A DNA stretch of 64,000 nt from Trema orientale (lineage: Eukaryota > Streptophyta > Magnoliopsida > Rosales > Cannabaceae), in NCBI GenBank assembly GCA_002914845.1, contig JXTC01000477.1, positions 114,118 through 178,117 of the forward strand. The letters run 5' to 3'. The notes beneath the pieces were generated by a model. The model ran no database searches. It was given only the letters and a program-made list of their open reading frames with translations, and was not told the DNA's origin. Position 1 is the first letter of the stretch. Every line of letters starts with the position of its first letter. Shown piece after piece: positions 10,456 to 21,941 of this stretch. A program made the translations under genes and the position numbers.

Positions 10456-12769
10456 ATGATGATGATGAGAACTAGAAGCTCTTCATCATCATGTTCTTTC
10501 TTTTTAGCCATAGTTTTGGTTTTCTCTTCTCTTTGCTTAGCGAGCTCTGAATATCTTGACAGCACTACTACTACAATGCGAATCGGTACGAGTATTACTG
10601 GAAAGCAAAAGTGTAACGTGTACCAAGGGAGTTGGGTTTTCGACAATTCGTATCCTCTTTACGACTCTAGGGCTTGTCCTTTTATTCGCAAAGAGTTTGA
10701 TTGCCAAAAGTACGGCCGCCCTGATAAATCTTATCTCAAGTACAGATGGAAACCCAAGGACTGTGACATACCAAGGTAAGTTATATATTGACTATAATAA
10801 GCTTTTTCAAACATAAAATTCCCTTCCTGTTAAAAGTATTTTGGTTTGTTCATGATGCTGTTTGGTTTGTTAATTTAAATTTTCGCCCCAAGTATTTTGG
10901 TATTGACTATACTGAGCTATGCAGTACTGCTTGTTAACCAAGATTTTTATGTAGACTTGTTAATTATTGGACTAATGTGGGAACATGTGTGGTGCAGATT
11001 CGACGGTCGAGATTTTTTGAAGAGATTTAAGGGGAAGAAGATCATGTTCGTAGGGGATTCTATTAGTAACAATCATTGGGAATCGCTTCTGTGCTTGCTT
11101 TATACTGCTGTGCCTGGTACCAATACCATTGGACAGGCAAATGGCTCTGTTACTACCATAACATTCAAGGTAATAATTAGTGAGGACTTGCACTTCAAAA
11201 ATGTCAAAAAATAAATTTTACCACATATAAAACTATATGATTGAAATGTCAAAATATAAACTCAACAACAAGTACCATTTTGTTTGTGATTTTCAGGATT
11301 TTGGAGTTTCAGTGAGCCTGTTCATGTCTGCTTACTTGGTAGACATCGAAGAGCAAAAGATCGGCCATGTTTTGAAACTCAATTCTTTGAAAAATGGAAA
11401 TATATGGAAGGAAATGGACGTTCTTGTCTTTAACAGTTGGCTTTGGTGGTACAGGAATGATTCTAGGCAGCAGTATGAGCTCTATGATCTCAAAACATAT
11501 ATATAAGGCTCAATTAGTGACACCTTTTTTTTCTCTTAAAAAAAAGTATATATAAAGAAGGTTCTTTTTTCTTGTTTAAAGAAAAAATGTTTGGTAACTA
11601 AATTTTTGTTTTTGTTTTTGTTTTTGTTTTTTTGTTTTTTTTGGAAACAAACTTTTTGTTAATAGTAGTTTTTTGCTTTTGAATGTTAAAGCAAGAGTAA
11701 TAATAAATTATTTGGATAATACCAATGACGGAGATGATATCAACAATGTTAACATAAATATGGAGAAACAATGTGATGAAAGATAGTGATAAAATAAAAG
11801 ATAGAGAGAGTAGAAGAGAGGAAGTGGTTAGAGATAAGGTAAGAAAGAGATAATAAGTAGAGAATACTAAGAAAAAAAAAAAAGAGGGCGTCATTTCATC
11901 GTAATCAATGTTGTCAAGGATTACGGTGGGTCAAGAGTCAAAAAAAAATTTGAAAAAAAAAAAGAAAAAGTGGTTTGAATTTTTTTTTTTTTTTGAAAGT
12001 AACAAAGAACTGTTTCCAAAATTAGACATTTTATTTTTTTTTGTTTGAAAAACAAAGAATAAAAATAGTCTTACAAAACATGTTTTATGAATTGTTTTCA
12101 TTTTTCATTAAGAAAAAAATATTCAAATATGTGATCCACGCAAAAGGGAGGAAAAAAAAAAACAGAACCCAAAATAATTTATTTTTCTCCAAATATTGCA
12201 GATGGGATTTTATTCAAGATGGTAAGAAGATAGTCAAAGACATGGATCGAATGGATGCTTTTCGCAAGGGTTTAATGACATGGGCAAAGTGGGTTGACTC
12301 AACCGTAGATACAACGAAGACTAAAATCATCTTTCAAGGAATTACTCCCTCCCATTATGAGTAAGTTGAATGCTCTTTTTTTTTAATTATTATTTTATTA
12401 ATAATTTTTTGTATTCTTTTTTCTTATCTCTACTTTTTTCTGTTCTTGACTGAAATTTCAACTCTTTGTCAAATTAGTGGTAAGGGGTGGAATAAACCAG
12501 GGGTGATAAACTGTGGAAGTGAGACAAAACCTATAAGTGGATCCATCTACCCTGGTGGTTTGCCGCGGGCATGGTTCGTGTTGAAAGATGTCTTGAACCA
12601 AATAAAAAAACCAGTTCATTTTCTTGACATAACCACTTTGTCACAACTGAGAAAAGATGGACATCCTAGCAAGTATAATGTTTTTGGGGGCATGGATTGC
12701 ACACATTGGTGTCTTGCCGGAGTTCAAGACACTTGGAGTCAACTTCTATATGTAGCTCTCACTACATGA
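10456..12769 (+). CDS. TRICHOME BIREFRINGENCE-LIKE protein (PMR5/TBL family), copy B
   Basis: Probable Golgi wall-polysaccharide O-acetyltransferase; TBL proteins acetylate xylan, mannan, xyloglucan or pectin. Exons are 10456-10775, 10998-11169, 11297-11472, 12202-12360 and 12478-12769; phases close to give 372 aa, the family's usual size. The start is the ATG at 10456, giving a polar head then a hydrophobic stretch ([17 protein letters not shown]), a signal peptide or anchor. The PMR5N region ([20 protein letters not shown]) comes first, then the esterase motif GDS at residues 126-128 and the DxxH motif (DCTH) at 349-352, so the catalytic triad looks complete. It most resembles the TBL37-43 branch; the substrate cannot be told. 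Intron 3 is 729 bases against 83 in copy C, because of a MITE-like insertion. It is a tandem sister of copies A and C. Confidence 0.9.
11587..12081. mobile_element. MITE-like insertion in intron 3 of TBL copy B
   Basis: ATGTTTGGTAACTAAATTTT at the left is mirrored on the right by an imperfect complement ending GTCTTACAAAACAT. Between them are homopolymer runs and GAGA-rich sequence. The matching intron of copy C has only 83 bases, so the extra 0.6 kb is an insertion after duplication, or a loss in C. No clear target duplication. Confidence 0.5.
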
Positions 12770-14276
12770 AGGAGGGCGCCTATATATGAGACTTTGGATC
12801 TTGGAATTTGGTGAGGAAAATAAAAGAAAGGAAAAACACGAAAAAGAAGGCAAAAATATATGTACACTTTCCTAATTAAGTTTGTAAATTTATATTCTTC
12901 AATGATTTAGGTCATGTAATAATTCATTCAGTATCGAAACTGTCCATTTTGTAAATCACATGTTTTTACAGCTTATGTTCATAGTGATTAGTCTCTCTTA
13001 AGTTCTTAAATCATGACTTGTAATTTCAATTCTATGAGAGAAAGATCTAAGCCGTTTGTGGAACCATGGAGCTGAGTTTCTTATTTATAATTGCCTTTGA
13101 CTTATAAGCAATTTCCCGCTCAGAGGTCTATTCAAACGTAAAATTAAATATAAACTACAACAATATTCTGATTTGCAATATTCAAGAATATGATTCTTTA
13201 TTTTCTAACCTTTAATTTGCGTCACTAGTAGTAACGTGTACGATGAATGTTCCTCAATGATAATCATTAATATTTCGACATATTAATATTCATAGACGTA
13301 CGTATGTGTAATGTTGTAACGTAATTCACTATCAAGTAATTAACTCTTGATTAGTTATGTTTGTAAGTATCATTGGATCGAGACAACTTTGATGTTCACA
13401 TGGCAAAATTATTCAAATAAGAAATACTTTCCGTAATTTTCTGATCAGGTTTTATTGAACATTATTGTGATGACTACTTTCTTCATACAGATTTTGAATC
13501 TAGTACAACTGTCTATAATTGTTTTTTTTTTTTTCGACCAATACAACTGTATAAATTTGTTATATACGTTTATCACCCCATATTTCGTTTTAGTTAATTA
13601 GATTTCCAATAACATAGTTTTAGGTAAACTAGAGTAATAAAAATATAACAAGTTATAGACATGATAATCATTCAATATTGGCTTCGGGAAGAGATTACAG
13701 ATATCGACAGTGATATCGTTCAACGCATTTTATGCGCTAATTATATGCTAGTTGTGAGATTCTTCTCATCATATCACTTAGTAATATCATAACCGAAAAT
13801 CTAAGGTGGTAATTTTTAGTAATTTTATATGAAAATAGTGATAAACAGTGATTTTTCTAAAATTCCATAAAATTGAGTACTTCAAGTTTCAAATTTTAGT
13901 CTTCACAATAAGTAAAATTCAAATTAAAGAAACCTCTCATTAATATAGATTTTTCAAGAAAATACTTCACTCAAAGTTTAGAGGAATTCCAACCAATTTA
14001 TTTAGAAAATTTTTTTAAAAAAAATTCTTAAATTTCGATAAAGAAAGTACTTCAGTTTTAAATCTTAGGCTCAACGTCTAAATAATTTACATAAAATCAT
14101 TTGTATTTCTAAGTACTCAATTTAATAGCAAAATTATCATCATACGTCCACTTAGTAAATACACTATTATTGGCTAAATAACTTTGACATAAAAAGGAAA
14201 AGATATTATAGAATAGGAACCAACCAATGAAGAGGTAGGAAAAAACATACACATGCCAAACAAGCTAATCAAGCCA
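12770..14276. other. Intergenic: TBL-B 3' region, no gene seen
   Basis: AT-rich sequence downstream of TBL-B. A T-run micro-insert flanked by diverged repeats (TACAACTGT at 13504 and 13542) is the only structure I noticed. There is no coding evidence. Confidence 0.6.
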
Positions 14277-16013
14277 CCATGACAATTACCACAAAAGTTC
14301 AACACGTGAAAGCGGGAGGAAGTAGGGGGTGAGCATTCGCATGCTCAGTAGAAACACAATTACCTTTTTGAATGAATGCAATTTTACCAAACCTGCATAG
14401 TTAATACCTTTTTCCAAAATCCATTTATAAACCAAGTTTATAAAATAATTGAAATCTAGAATAATCACAAATTCAAAACCAAAACTAGAACCATAATATT
14501 GTACATATCATAAATCATTCCATCCCATGAGCTTACATCCTCTCATCATAAACCAGAGTAACTCGTACTACGTGTACTAAGTACTCTCTGCCTGATACAT
14601 ATCCCAAAAAACTAGTGACACCCATGTGTCTATTCCTACCAAAACGGAGGGGATACTGAATGCTTATGCCTACTGAGTGGGAGTAATCAGAAAATCCCGT
14701 GCGGATTTATGAGCTCTCACTGAGGGTGAGGAAACTGGCTGCTTACTAAATACCACGATACCTAAGATGTATCTATATATGATCCTAATGATATGTACAA
14801 TATGTAACAAGATATATAATAACCATTCAAAACATAACCAAACAATGCTTTAGAACTCCACTTGATATTATTTTGGAATAAATTATACTATATGCAGCAA
14901 ATTTGCTAAATTACCTCATAATCACGATTTTATAAATATGTAAAAAGTCACACAGTCCAATTACAGAATAATCAAAGATTTTCCAACAGTTTATCAAAAT
15001 ATCGTTTTATTCAAGATTTTTCACAAAATAGTCATAATGCAAATTTTAAATTAAAACAAATATAAAACCAGGTAATTAAACCTCTACATGAATATGGTGT
15101 TCGAATGGTCATTTCGGGATCCCAATAAGTTCACTTGAAAAAGTGACTTTTCCATCGGAGCCTTAAATGGAGAAACAAAGATCACCACTGAATTCAGAAC
15201 ACCCAAAAATGCTAGGTTAGACATATAATTTGATCAATTCAGGCTTAGACCAAACCTGGGCCCACGACATGCAAAACGAGACAAAATCAATGTCATCCGA
15301 TATCTTTTTTGTATCAGTCACCAAATATAGTTAATATATATCTCAAAATTTATGTTTTTAAGAGTACATCACAAATATAAAGTTTATTTGACGATCTAAA
15401 GTCAATATATAAAACTAAAATAATTCAAAACTATCAAAAATGACAATTTACAAACGAGGCAATTTCGAGTTAAGATATATATACCAGTGGAAAGATCTTG
15501 AAGAGAAGAATCGAACTCGACCGGTTTCATGGCGAAATATCGCCAGAATCGGCACCGGCATCGGAAAACAACTCACGGCTTCCACGCATTACTGGTGGCA
15601 AACCAGGTGGTTTTAAGCAACACGGGTGGTGGCGCTAGCTTCGTTGTGTCTCTAGCTGTCGACTCCAGGTGGTGGCGGCACTAAACGATGCCAGGAAGGG
15701 GTTCGTTAGAGTTTGGCTAGAAATCGGCGTGTCTCGCCGAATTTTTGAGAGAGAAAAATCGGGAGAGGAGATAGAGAGCTAGGGGGTGAGTGAGCTACAT
15801 TACACGTGTCAGCTCCTTAAAGGGCTATGCAATTTTTAATTCAAGTCCCTACTTTTCCAATTTGTTTCAATTTAGCCCTCTAATTTTGCAATTTAGTCCA
15901 TTTCTCAAATAATTTCACATTTTGACTCAAAATTCGAATTTTAAATTTTTTTTGAAAGAAAAATGGGTCAAAAGACCACATTACCCTTATAAAAGTTAAG
16001 GGGTTTCACAGGT
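14277..16013 (-). repeat. Gypsy-like solo LTR (Tekay/Del type)
   Basis: Read on the minus strand, the right edge starts TGTGAAACCCCTTAAC. It is followed by repeated GGGACTTGAATT and GGGCTAAATTG-like phrases, a GC-rich block (15480-15760), then an AT-rich tail with GAATGCTCACCCCCTAC near 14325. This succession is typical of long Tekay/Del LTRs. No internal protein domains are next to it, so it is a solo LTR or an isolated fragment. The left end is approximate and I could not find the 5-bp duplication. Confidence 0.55.
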
Positions 16014-16271
16014 AAAGTCTGCCAATCTTGGCAAACAGCATTACATCTGTTCAAATTGTTTTTCATCATAAAAAATACTCGCAGATGTGAACAATAATGT
16101 TTTTAGTTGAAAGAAAGAAGCAATAAATTTATAAACTTTTGGTATAAATGCAATAAATACTTACATTTCAAACCATGACTCTATTAATGTATGTTACCAT
16201 TAAAACAATGTAAAATGAATATTCATTCTTTATTTAGAATGACTTTCATTAATAATATAAGATAATATAAA

Positions 16272-16315
16272 AAATACAATGACTTTTTTTTGTAATACAA
16301 TAAATACAATGACTT
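16272..16315. repeat. Micro-insert between 14-bp direct repeats
   Basis: AAATACAATGACTT occurs at 16272-16285 and exactly again at 16302-16315, around a 16-base insert TTTTTTGTAATACAAT (A-tailed on the minus strand). Confidence 0.65.
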
Positions 16316-16449
16316 AATTTGCTTGTAGGGTACCCAAACTCTACTCGTAAACAGGTTGGTGGAAATAATTGGCATAAAACACGACATATTAAAAAATAAA
16401 TAACTAAGGCTGAAATTTATTAATTGTCAAAAGTCAAATAAAGCTGGCT

Positions 16450-16500
16450 AGTTTTATAAATTATTTTATGGTTCAAAAAAAAAGTTTTATAAATTATTTT
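16450..16500. repeat. Micro-insert between exact 18-bp direct repeats
   Basis: AGTTTTATAAATTATTTT occurs at 16450-16467 and 16483-16500. The 15-base insert is ATGGTTCAAAAAAAA, A-tailed on the plus strand. It looks like a target duplication around a tail-only retro-insertion. Confidence 0.75.
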
Positions 16501-16895
16501 GACCTAATAATTGTAATTTGAAGAATTGAAAGAGATTTCAAAGTGTTTGAGAAATAAAGATGAATGTAAGCTCTGATCTACGCACATGGAATTTGTATAT
16601 ACTCTTAATTCATCTGACTACGCAACCAACTGTTATTTGCCACCTGAAAATATAATCCTGTAATAAAAATAGTAGGGACAAAAAATTTCATTGACGCCTT
16701 ATATTGATGCAAAATTTTTATAAAATAGACAACTGGAGGAATAAAACCATATCAGACAATATATGGACTATTATTATATTAATAATGGGAAGCACGTTTT
16801 GACTTTAATATTAATCGGAATCAATTACGCGGATGCCTAGGACATACATTTTTAATTTAATTTTTATCATAATTTTTAAATTATAATGCAATGTC

Positions 16896-16937
16896 AATAT
16901 AGAAATCCTACTTCATTCAAAAATATAGAAATCCTAC
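16896..16937. repeat. Micro-insert between exact 16-bp direct repeats
   Basis: AATATAGAAATCCTAC occurs at 16896-16911 and 16922-16937 around the 10-base insert TTCATTCAAA. Confidence 0.7.
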
Positions 16938-17562
16938 ATTTATTTCTCTGTGTATATATATATTAGCAAACTTTTACTTCTATATTTACACTGCATTTTT
17001 CCTCTAAGATCCAACCCCATTTGAATTTCACCCCTCCAGACAATTAAGATCTAGGATCTAGAGTCAAATCCTGACAAATAATTATGATCAAACTCTTAAT
17101 TGCACTATTTTGGATCTATAAACCAAAACAAAGTCACTCCGTAAAATTCTCATTGCCTTAGAAAGCATCACCTTTTTCATGCATGCATTATTCATAAGAG
17201 CATCTCCAAAACGTAGTGCTAAATATATGCATGTCAATGATATAATTTAAATAACTTGATTAAAAGTATTGTTTTTTATTACTAAATTGTCGCGTTCAGA
17301 GTTTTAACACATTAAAAATAATATTTTTCTAATATAATCAACAATTACTCCGACTATTTGTACTCTCTGCGAAGACCCATGTTCCTTCGACTTTCCTTCT
17401 TTATATAGCTTTTCAATTATGACAGTCATGAATGATTTGTGGTTAATAATGATTTATAGTTGACTAATTCTTAATTATTGAATAATATTAAAGCTAAAAT
17501 CAATATCTAAATTAGTGCATTGTATTAAAAATGCAACAATGTGGCATTTCTTCCATATTCTT

Positions 17563-17613
17563 TCCTTTCATTCCCCTTTTTTCTTTTTTTTTTTTGAAGG
17601 AATCCTTTCATTC
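17563..17613. repeat. Micro-insert between 11-bp direct repeats, upstream of TBL copy C
   Basis: TCCTTTCATTC occurs at 17563-17573 and 17603-17613. The 29-base insert is mostly T with GAAGGAA at the right, so on the minus strand it reads TTCCTTC followed by an A-rich run. Confidence 0.6.
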
Positions 17614-17994
17614 TTCAATATTGTGTATAATATCATATCCTTAATTTTTGTTCTATCCTCATCTTCGTGCAAAATGAGGCCAATAAAAAAGAAAAAATTG
17701 AGTTTGGTCTCCTTCAAGTGAGGTGTTAGCCATGTGTGGCATGTGAAAAATCGGTGAACAATTTCATAACAGATCTCTACCACCTTGTCTCGTGATCACA
17801 TTACTTAATTGGACACATCAAACACCAAAGTTGATACGAAAATACTTAATGACATTCTATGCTTCCAAGGAAGTACTAGCCAACAAATCTTGGAATATTA
17901 ATCATTTTCCTTTCTTATAGTACTCATGTTTTCATGTATCCATAACTGTTTGTCAAAGTCAGTTCTCTCAGTCTCTCTCAAAAGATACCAAAAG

Positions 17995-19577
17995 ATGAAG
18001 TTGAACACTGGAAAAACGACATGTTCTTTCGTTTTCGCCGTCGTTTTGATTCTTTCATTTCTCTGTTTAGCAATCTCCGGAGGTCATGACAGTAGTGAAA
18101 CGAAAATCAGTGTGAACTGGAGAAACAAAGAGAGGTGTGATGTGTATCAAGGGAATTGGGATTTAGATGATTCATATCCTCTTTATGACTCTCAGACATG
18201 TCCCTTTATTCGAAAAGAGTTCGATTGCCAAAAGTATGGTCGCCCTGATAAGTTGTATCTCAAGTACCGGTGGAAACCCAATGATTGTGACTTGCCAAGG
18301 TAAATTTTTAACTATAAGCTTCTCTATGTTGAAGGACTTTATTGAGACCTTCATTATCTTTTGTCTCCTTCAGTATTTTTCTCTCTATTATATTGGACTA
18401 GTACTGGGTAACCATGATTTGTGTAGAGTCCTAACAGAACATGGGAACATGTTGCAGAATCGACGGTCGAGATTTCTTGAATACACTTAAGGGGAAGAAG
18501 ATCATGTTCATAGGGGATTCTATTAGTCTCAATCAATTTGAATCGTTTCTGTGCTTGCTTCATGCCGCTGCGCCTGATTCCAAAATCACTCAACAGAAAA
18601 ATGGCTCTGTTACTTCCGTTGTGTTCGAGGTCAGTGGGGACTTGTACTTCAAACTAAGCCTACTGTTCACTTTTGGCATAAAAAATATTGGTACATAGTC
18701 AATTGTACTATGCAGAAATCGTGATCAAAATGTTTAAAATTGTACACTGATGTAAACTTACAGGTGCCCCTTGTGTTTGTGATTTGCAGGACTATGAAGT
18801 TTCGGCGATGCTATTCGATTCTCATTACCTGGTCGACATTGAGGAGGAAAAGATCGGTCGAGTTTTGAAGCTCGATTCCTTGAAAAGTGGCGAAGTATGG
18901 AAGGAAATGGATGTTCTGATATTTAACACTTGGCTTTGGTGGTACAGAAGTGGAGCTAAGCAACCGTATGAGCTCTATAAACTCAGAAAACAATCATTAG
19001 TTTCTCAATTGTCACATGAACCTTCCTCATGAACTTCTCCCATTGCAGATGGGATTATATTCAAGATGGTGACAAGATACTCAAAGACATGGATCGAATG
19101 GAAGCTTTTCGCAAGGGTTTGACGACATGGGCAAAATGGGTTGATTCAACTGTAGATACAAGAAAGACTAGTGTCATCTTTCAAGGAATTACTCCCTCCC
19201 ATTACAAGTAAGTTGCTTTCTTGTGTCATTTTTCTTAGCTATAACTTTCTGTTCTTGACTGTATTTCAACTCTTTGTCAAATTAGTGGCAGCGAGTGGAA
19301 TGAAACAGGGGTTACAAACTGTGGAAACGAAACAGAGCCTTTAAGTGGAACAATCTACCCCGGTGGCTTACCGCGGCCATATTACGTATTGAAAGATGTC
19401 TTAAACCAGATAGAAAAACCAGTTCATTTGCTTAACATAACAACTTTGTCACAGCTGAGAAAAGATGGACATCCCAGTAAATATAATGCTTTTAGGGGCA
19501 TGGATTGCACCCATTGGTGCATTGCTGGAGTTCAAGACACTTGGAATCAACTTCTATACGTAGCTCTCACTACCTGA
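17995..19577 (+). CDS. TRICHOME BIREFRINGENCE-LIKE protein (PMR5/TBL family), copy C
   Basis: Probable Golgi polysaccharide O-acetyltransferase, paralogue of copy B. Exons are 17995-18299, 18458-18629, 18790-18965, 19049-19207 and 19286-19577, giving 367 aa; the lengths of exons 2-5 (172, 176, 159, 292) equal those of copy B. The exon 3 donor is GTATGAG directly after CAACC, so the join reads KQPWDYIQDG as in the family. The chosen ATG at 17995 gives a short basic head and hydrophobic stretch ([18 protein letters not shown]). The PMR5N region starts [23 protein letters not shown] is at residues 121-123 and DCTH at 344-347. All introns are short (78-160 bases). The gene looks intact and is the most compact of the three copies. 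Acetyl acceptor unknown. Confidence 0.92.
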
Positions 19578-20354
19578 AAGAAGAAAGAAATTTGAATACA
19601 CTAACATTATGAGAAAGGATATTTCATTGTGTTCTATTTATTGTTAGAATATAAGTTAGTCTCAAATAAAGGATAATTCATTGTGTTTGAAACACATAAT
19701 AACATAATAAATTTGGCAGTGTAATTCAACTGCCAATATACCGAATCTCTTTTGTTAGACAGAAATACTTTTATTTGCTTCCCCATGATAATCACAGAAG
19801 AAGGAAAGAGTGTTATTTCTATGCAAACAGAGTAGTATTTGTAAGTTACGCTAGTGAAGCCCTTATTTGCAGAAACAATCAAAGTACTCTGCCTCTAGTA
19901 AAAGTACAATCATTATTCCTTCAGAAAGGCGGAAGCTTCCATGTTCTGAAAAGTTTAAAGTAAGTAAAGCACTCTGGCCACAAGACAAACTTGTGGTTTT
20001 CTAAAGCACCCTGACATGGTTGATGAAGTCTTAGTTATCATCACAAGGCATATAAAAATTGAAATTTCCCCTGCACTAAGAAAAAGAGTTTATGTGAAAG
20101 TATTTCAGTTATAGGCAACCCTTTTGCCATGAGCTTTAAACTAGTAGTAGTTACTATGTTTAGGAAGAAAAAAGAATTGGAAAAAAAATAATAAGACAAC
20201 AGTAAATTGAAAATTAATAAGCACGCATGACCATTTCTTTAAGATACAGCAACCAAGTCTAGCACCCTTAGAAATATGGTCCAACTTTTTCCAGCCTTTT
20301 TAGTGTTTTTTTATCATCGCATCAAGCTTTACTTCTCGCTCTCTTATAAGTCAC
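19578..20354. other. Intergenic between TBL copy C and the dirigent gene
   Basis: AT-rich, with no ORF of interest. It probably holds the TBL-C 3' end and the dirigent promoter. Confidence 0.5.
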
Positions 20355-20362
20355 TATAAATA
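20355..20362 (+). promoter_or_regulatory. TATA box of the dirigent gene
   Basis: TATAAATA lies 88 bases before the ATG at 20443, placing transcription start near 20387-20390. Confidence 0.6.
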
Positions 20363-20442
20363 GCCCACCACAGCACTACTAAACACACTTGAGACTGTTC
20401 TCCTGCCTTACTTACAAAAGACTAAAAAGGGCACTCATTCAT

Positions 20443-21015
20443 ATGGCTTCTCTTCTCCCTTATTGTCTATTCATCTTCAGCCTCTTCTCAACCTCATTCC
20501 ACTCCATCAATGGAGTTTTCATTGAGCAGTACTTAAGTGAAGCCATACCGATGAAGAGAACAGAAAAGATGAGCCACCTCCATTTTTACTTCCATGACAT
20601 CCTCAGTGGAAAAAACCCAACTGCTGTTAAAATAATTAACGAACCACCAAACAGTAAGTCTTCCTCGGGCTTATTTGGAAGAACTTATATAATGGATGAT
20701 GCACTGACTGAAGGGCAAGAACCCACCTCAAAGGTCGTCGGCAGAGCACAAGGATTTTACTCCATTGCCGCGCAGAACGATGTAGCATTACTTATGGTCT
20801 TAAATTTTGTTTTCACTGAAGGCAAGTACAATGGAAGTAGCCTCAGTATTCTTGGGAGGAATCCAGTTCTCAACGACGTGAGAGAAATGCCAATAGTTGG
20901 GGGCAGCGGCCTGTTTAGATTTGCACGTGGCTATGCTTTGGCTCATACAGTTTGGTTTGAAGCAAAGTCCGGAGACGCCATTGTTGAGTACAATGTTTTT
21001 GTCTTACATTATTGA
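20443..21015 (+). CDS. Dirigent protein
   Basis: A secreted dirigent-family protein. Members bind phenoxy radicals (for example from coniferyl alcohol) in the apoplast and impose stereochemistry on lignan coupling, or help lignin deposition. It is a single exon of 190 aa, the usual size. The first ATG, at 20443, is followed by a signal peptide (MASLLPYCLFIFSLFSTSF). Family signatures in order are LHFYFHDILSGKNPTA, GRTYIMDDALTEGQE, SKVVGRAQGFY, NFVFTEGKYNGSSLSILGRN, REMPIVGGSGLFRFARGYA. Upstream in-frame codons exist but no earlier ATG. The partner oxidase and substrate cannot be inferred. The gene looks intact. Confidence 0.93.
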   Translation: MASLLPYCLFIFSLFSTSFHSINGVFIEQYLSEAIPMKRTEKMSHLHFYFHDILSGKNPTAVKIINEPPNSKSSSGLFGRTYIMDDALTEGQEPTSKVVGRAQGFYSIAAQNDVALLMVLNFVFTEGKYNGSSLSILGRNPVLNDVREMPIVGGSGLFRFARGYALAHTVWFEAKSGDAIVEYNVFVLHY

Positions 21016-21844
21016 GCTTCTTCGGTCTTATTTTAGAGATGTTTTTCTTTGCTCTTGTTTCCGTTTTTTCTTTATAAGTGTTTTGCAATTTAAGCATTGT
21101 CTTTGAGTTGAATGCTGAAATCTGCCAACTCATCATGTTTATCACTTATTTTAACCAAAATCCTCCCATCCCTAAGGCTCGCACTAATTATTTATTTCTC
21201 AGAGTCATCATAAAAATAAAGAAAGAAAGAAAGAAACATATCATACTTAAATCTTATCTCTAAAGAACAAGCCACTGTCTACTTTGGAGCTTCCACTACT
21301 GATGTCTCTGTTATTTTACCCAAAAGAAACATTTCCCATTAGTTATCACCTCTTGCAATTGTGTATTATCCCTACAAGGATGCTAATATTAAACATTACC
21401 ACGGACTTTAAAGCTAGATTATTGGTGTTGGCTAATTGGATCAGTTGAGACTTGGAATAAGTAACCTTCATTCTAGTTTCCTCAAGTTCCCGCAGTTTCT
21501 ACCATATAGATTAGTGGGAATAAACTCTTTCCCACTTTAAATGTTATGTCTTTGAGCAGAAAATTCTGATGTTATGTCTTTTTCAACTCATCCTTCCATA
21601 GTATTCTTCTAGTATTCTTTTGATTCCTCAGTCTTACTCATCAGAGATCGATATCCATACATTTCCATGTAACAGGTTGAACAAACCAAAGAAAGATCAG
21701 GCTGTTTACAAGAAGAAAAAAGAAACGAACAAAAAAAATATTATACTGAAAAAAAATAATGATAATAAAGAAAGTTCTTCTAATCTTCTTGAGTGTTCTA
21801 TGCAGTAGGGGAGAAAAAAAAAAANNNNNNNNNNNNNNNNNNNN

Positions 21845-21881
<37 letters not shown>

Positions 21882-21941
21882 AGAAGAAGAAGAAGAGAGA
21901 AAATCTCGATCCCCTCCTAGTCAATTTCAAATGATCGAGTC
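21016..21941. other. Intergenic, convergent 3' ends of dirigent and SCL3, with assembly gap
   Basis: There is no gene. It contains the N gap and the long A-run described separately. The minus-strand SCL3 3' UTR should lie at the right side. Confidence 0.6.
21825..21844. other. Assembly gap of 20 Ns inside a poly-A tract
   Basis: Twenty Ns are flanked on both sides by A runs (about 11 left and 35 right), then GAAGAAGAAG. The gap is probably an unresolved homopolymer, and its real size is unknown. Confidence 0.95.

Larger units (their letters stand above)
16014..17040. other. Intergenic with three micro-insert scars
   Basis: No gene. It holds three of the short inserts between long direct repeats described separately (16272-16315, 16450-16500, 16896-16937). 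Confidence 0.6.

Noticed and set aside
11473..11506. TBL-B exon 3 reading on to a stop at 11504
   Set aside because: The GTATGAG donor conserved in all three copies, joined to TGGGATT in exon 4, restores the family motif W-D-(Y/F)-I-Q-D-G.
20389..20442. Longer dirigent N-terminus starting upstream of 20443
   Set aside because: Position 20389 is TTG, not ATG, and lies about at the predicted transcription start; the ATG at 20443 gives a proper signal peptide.
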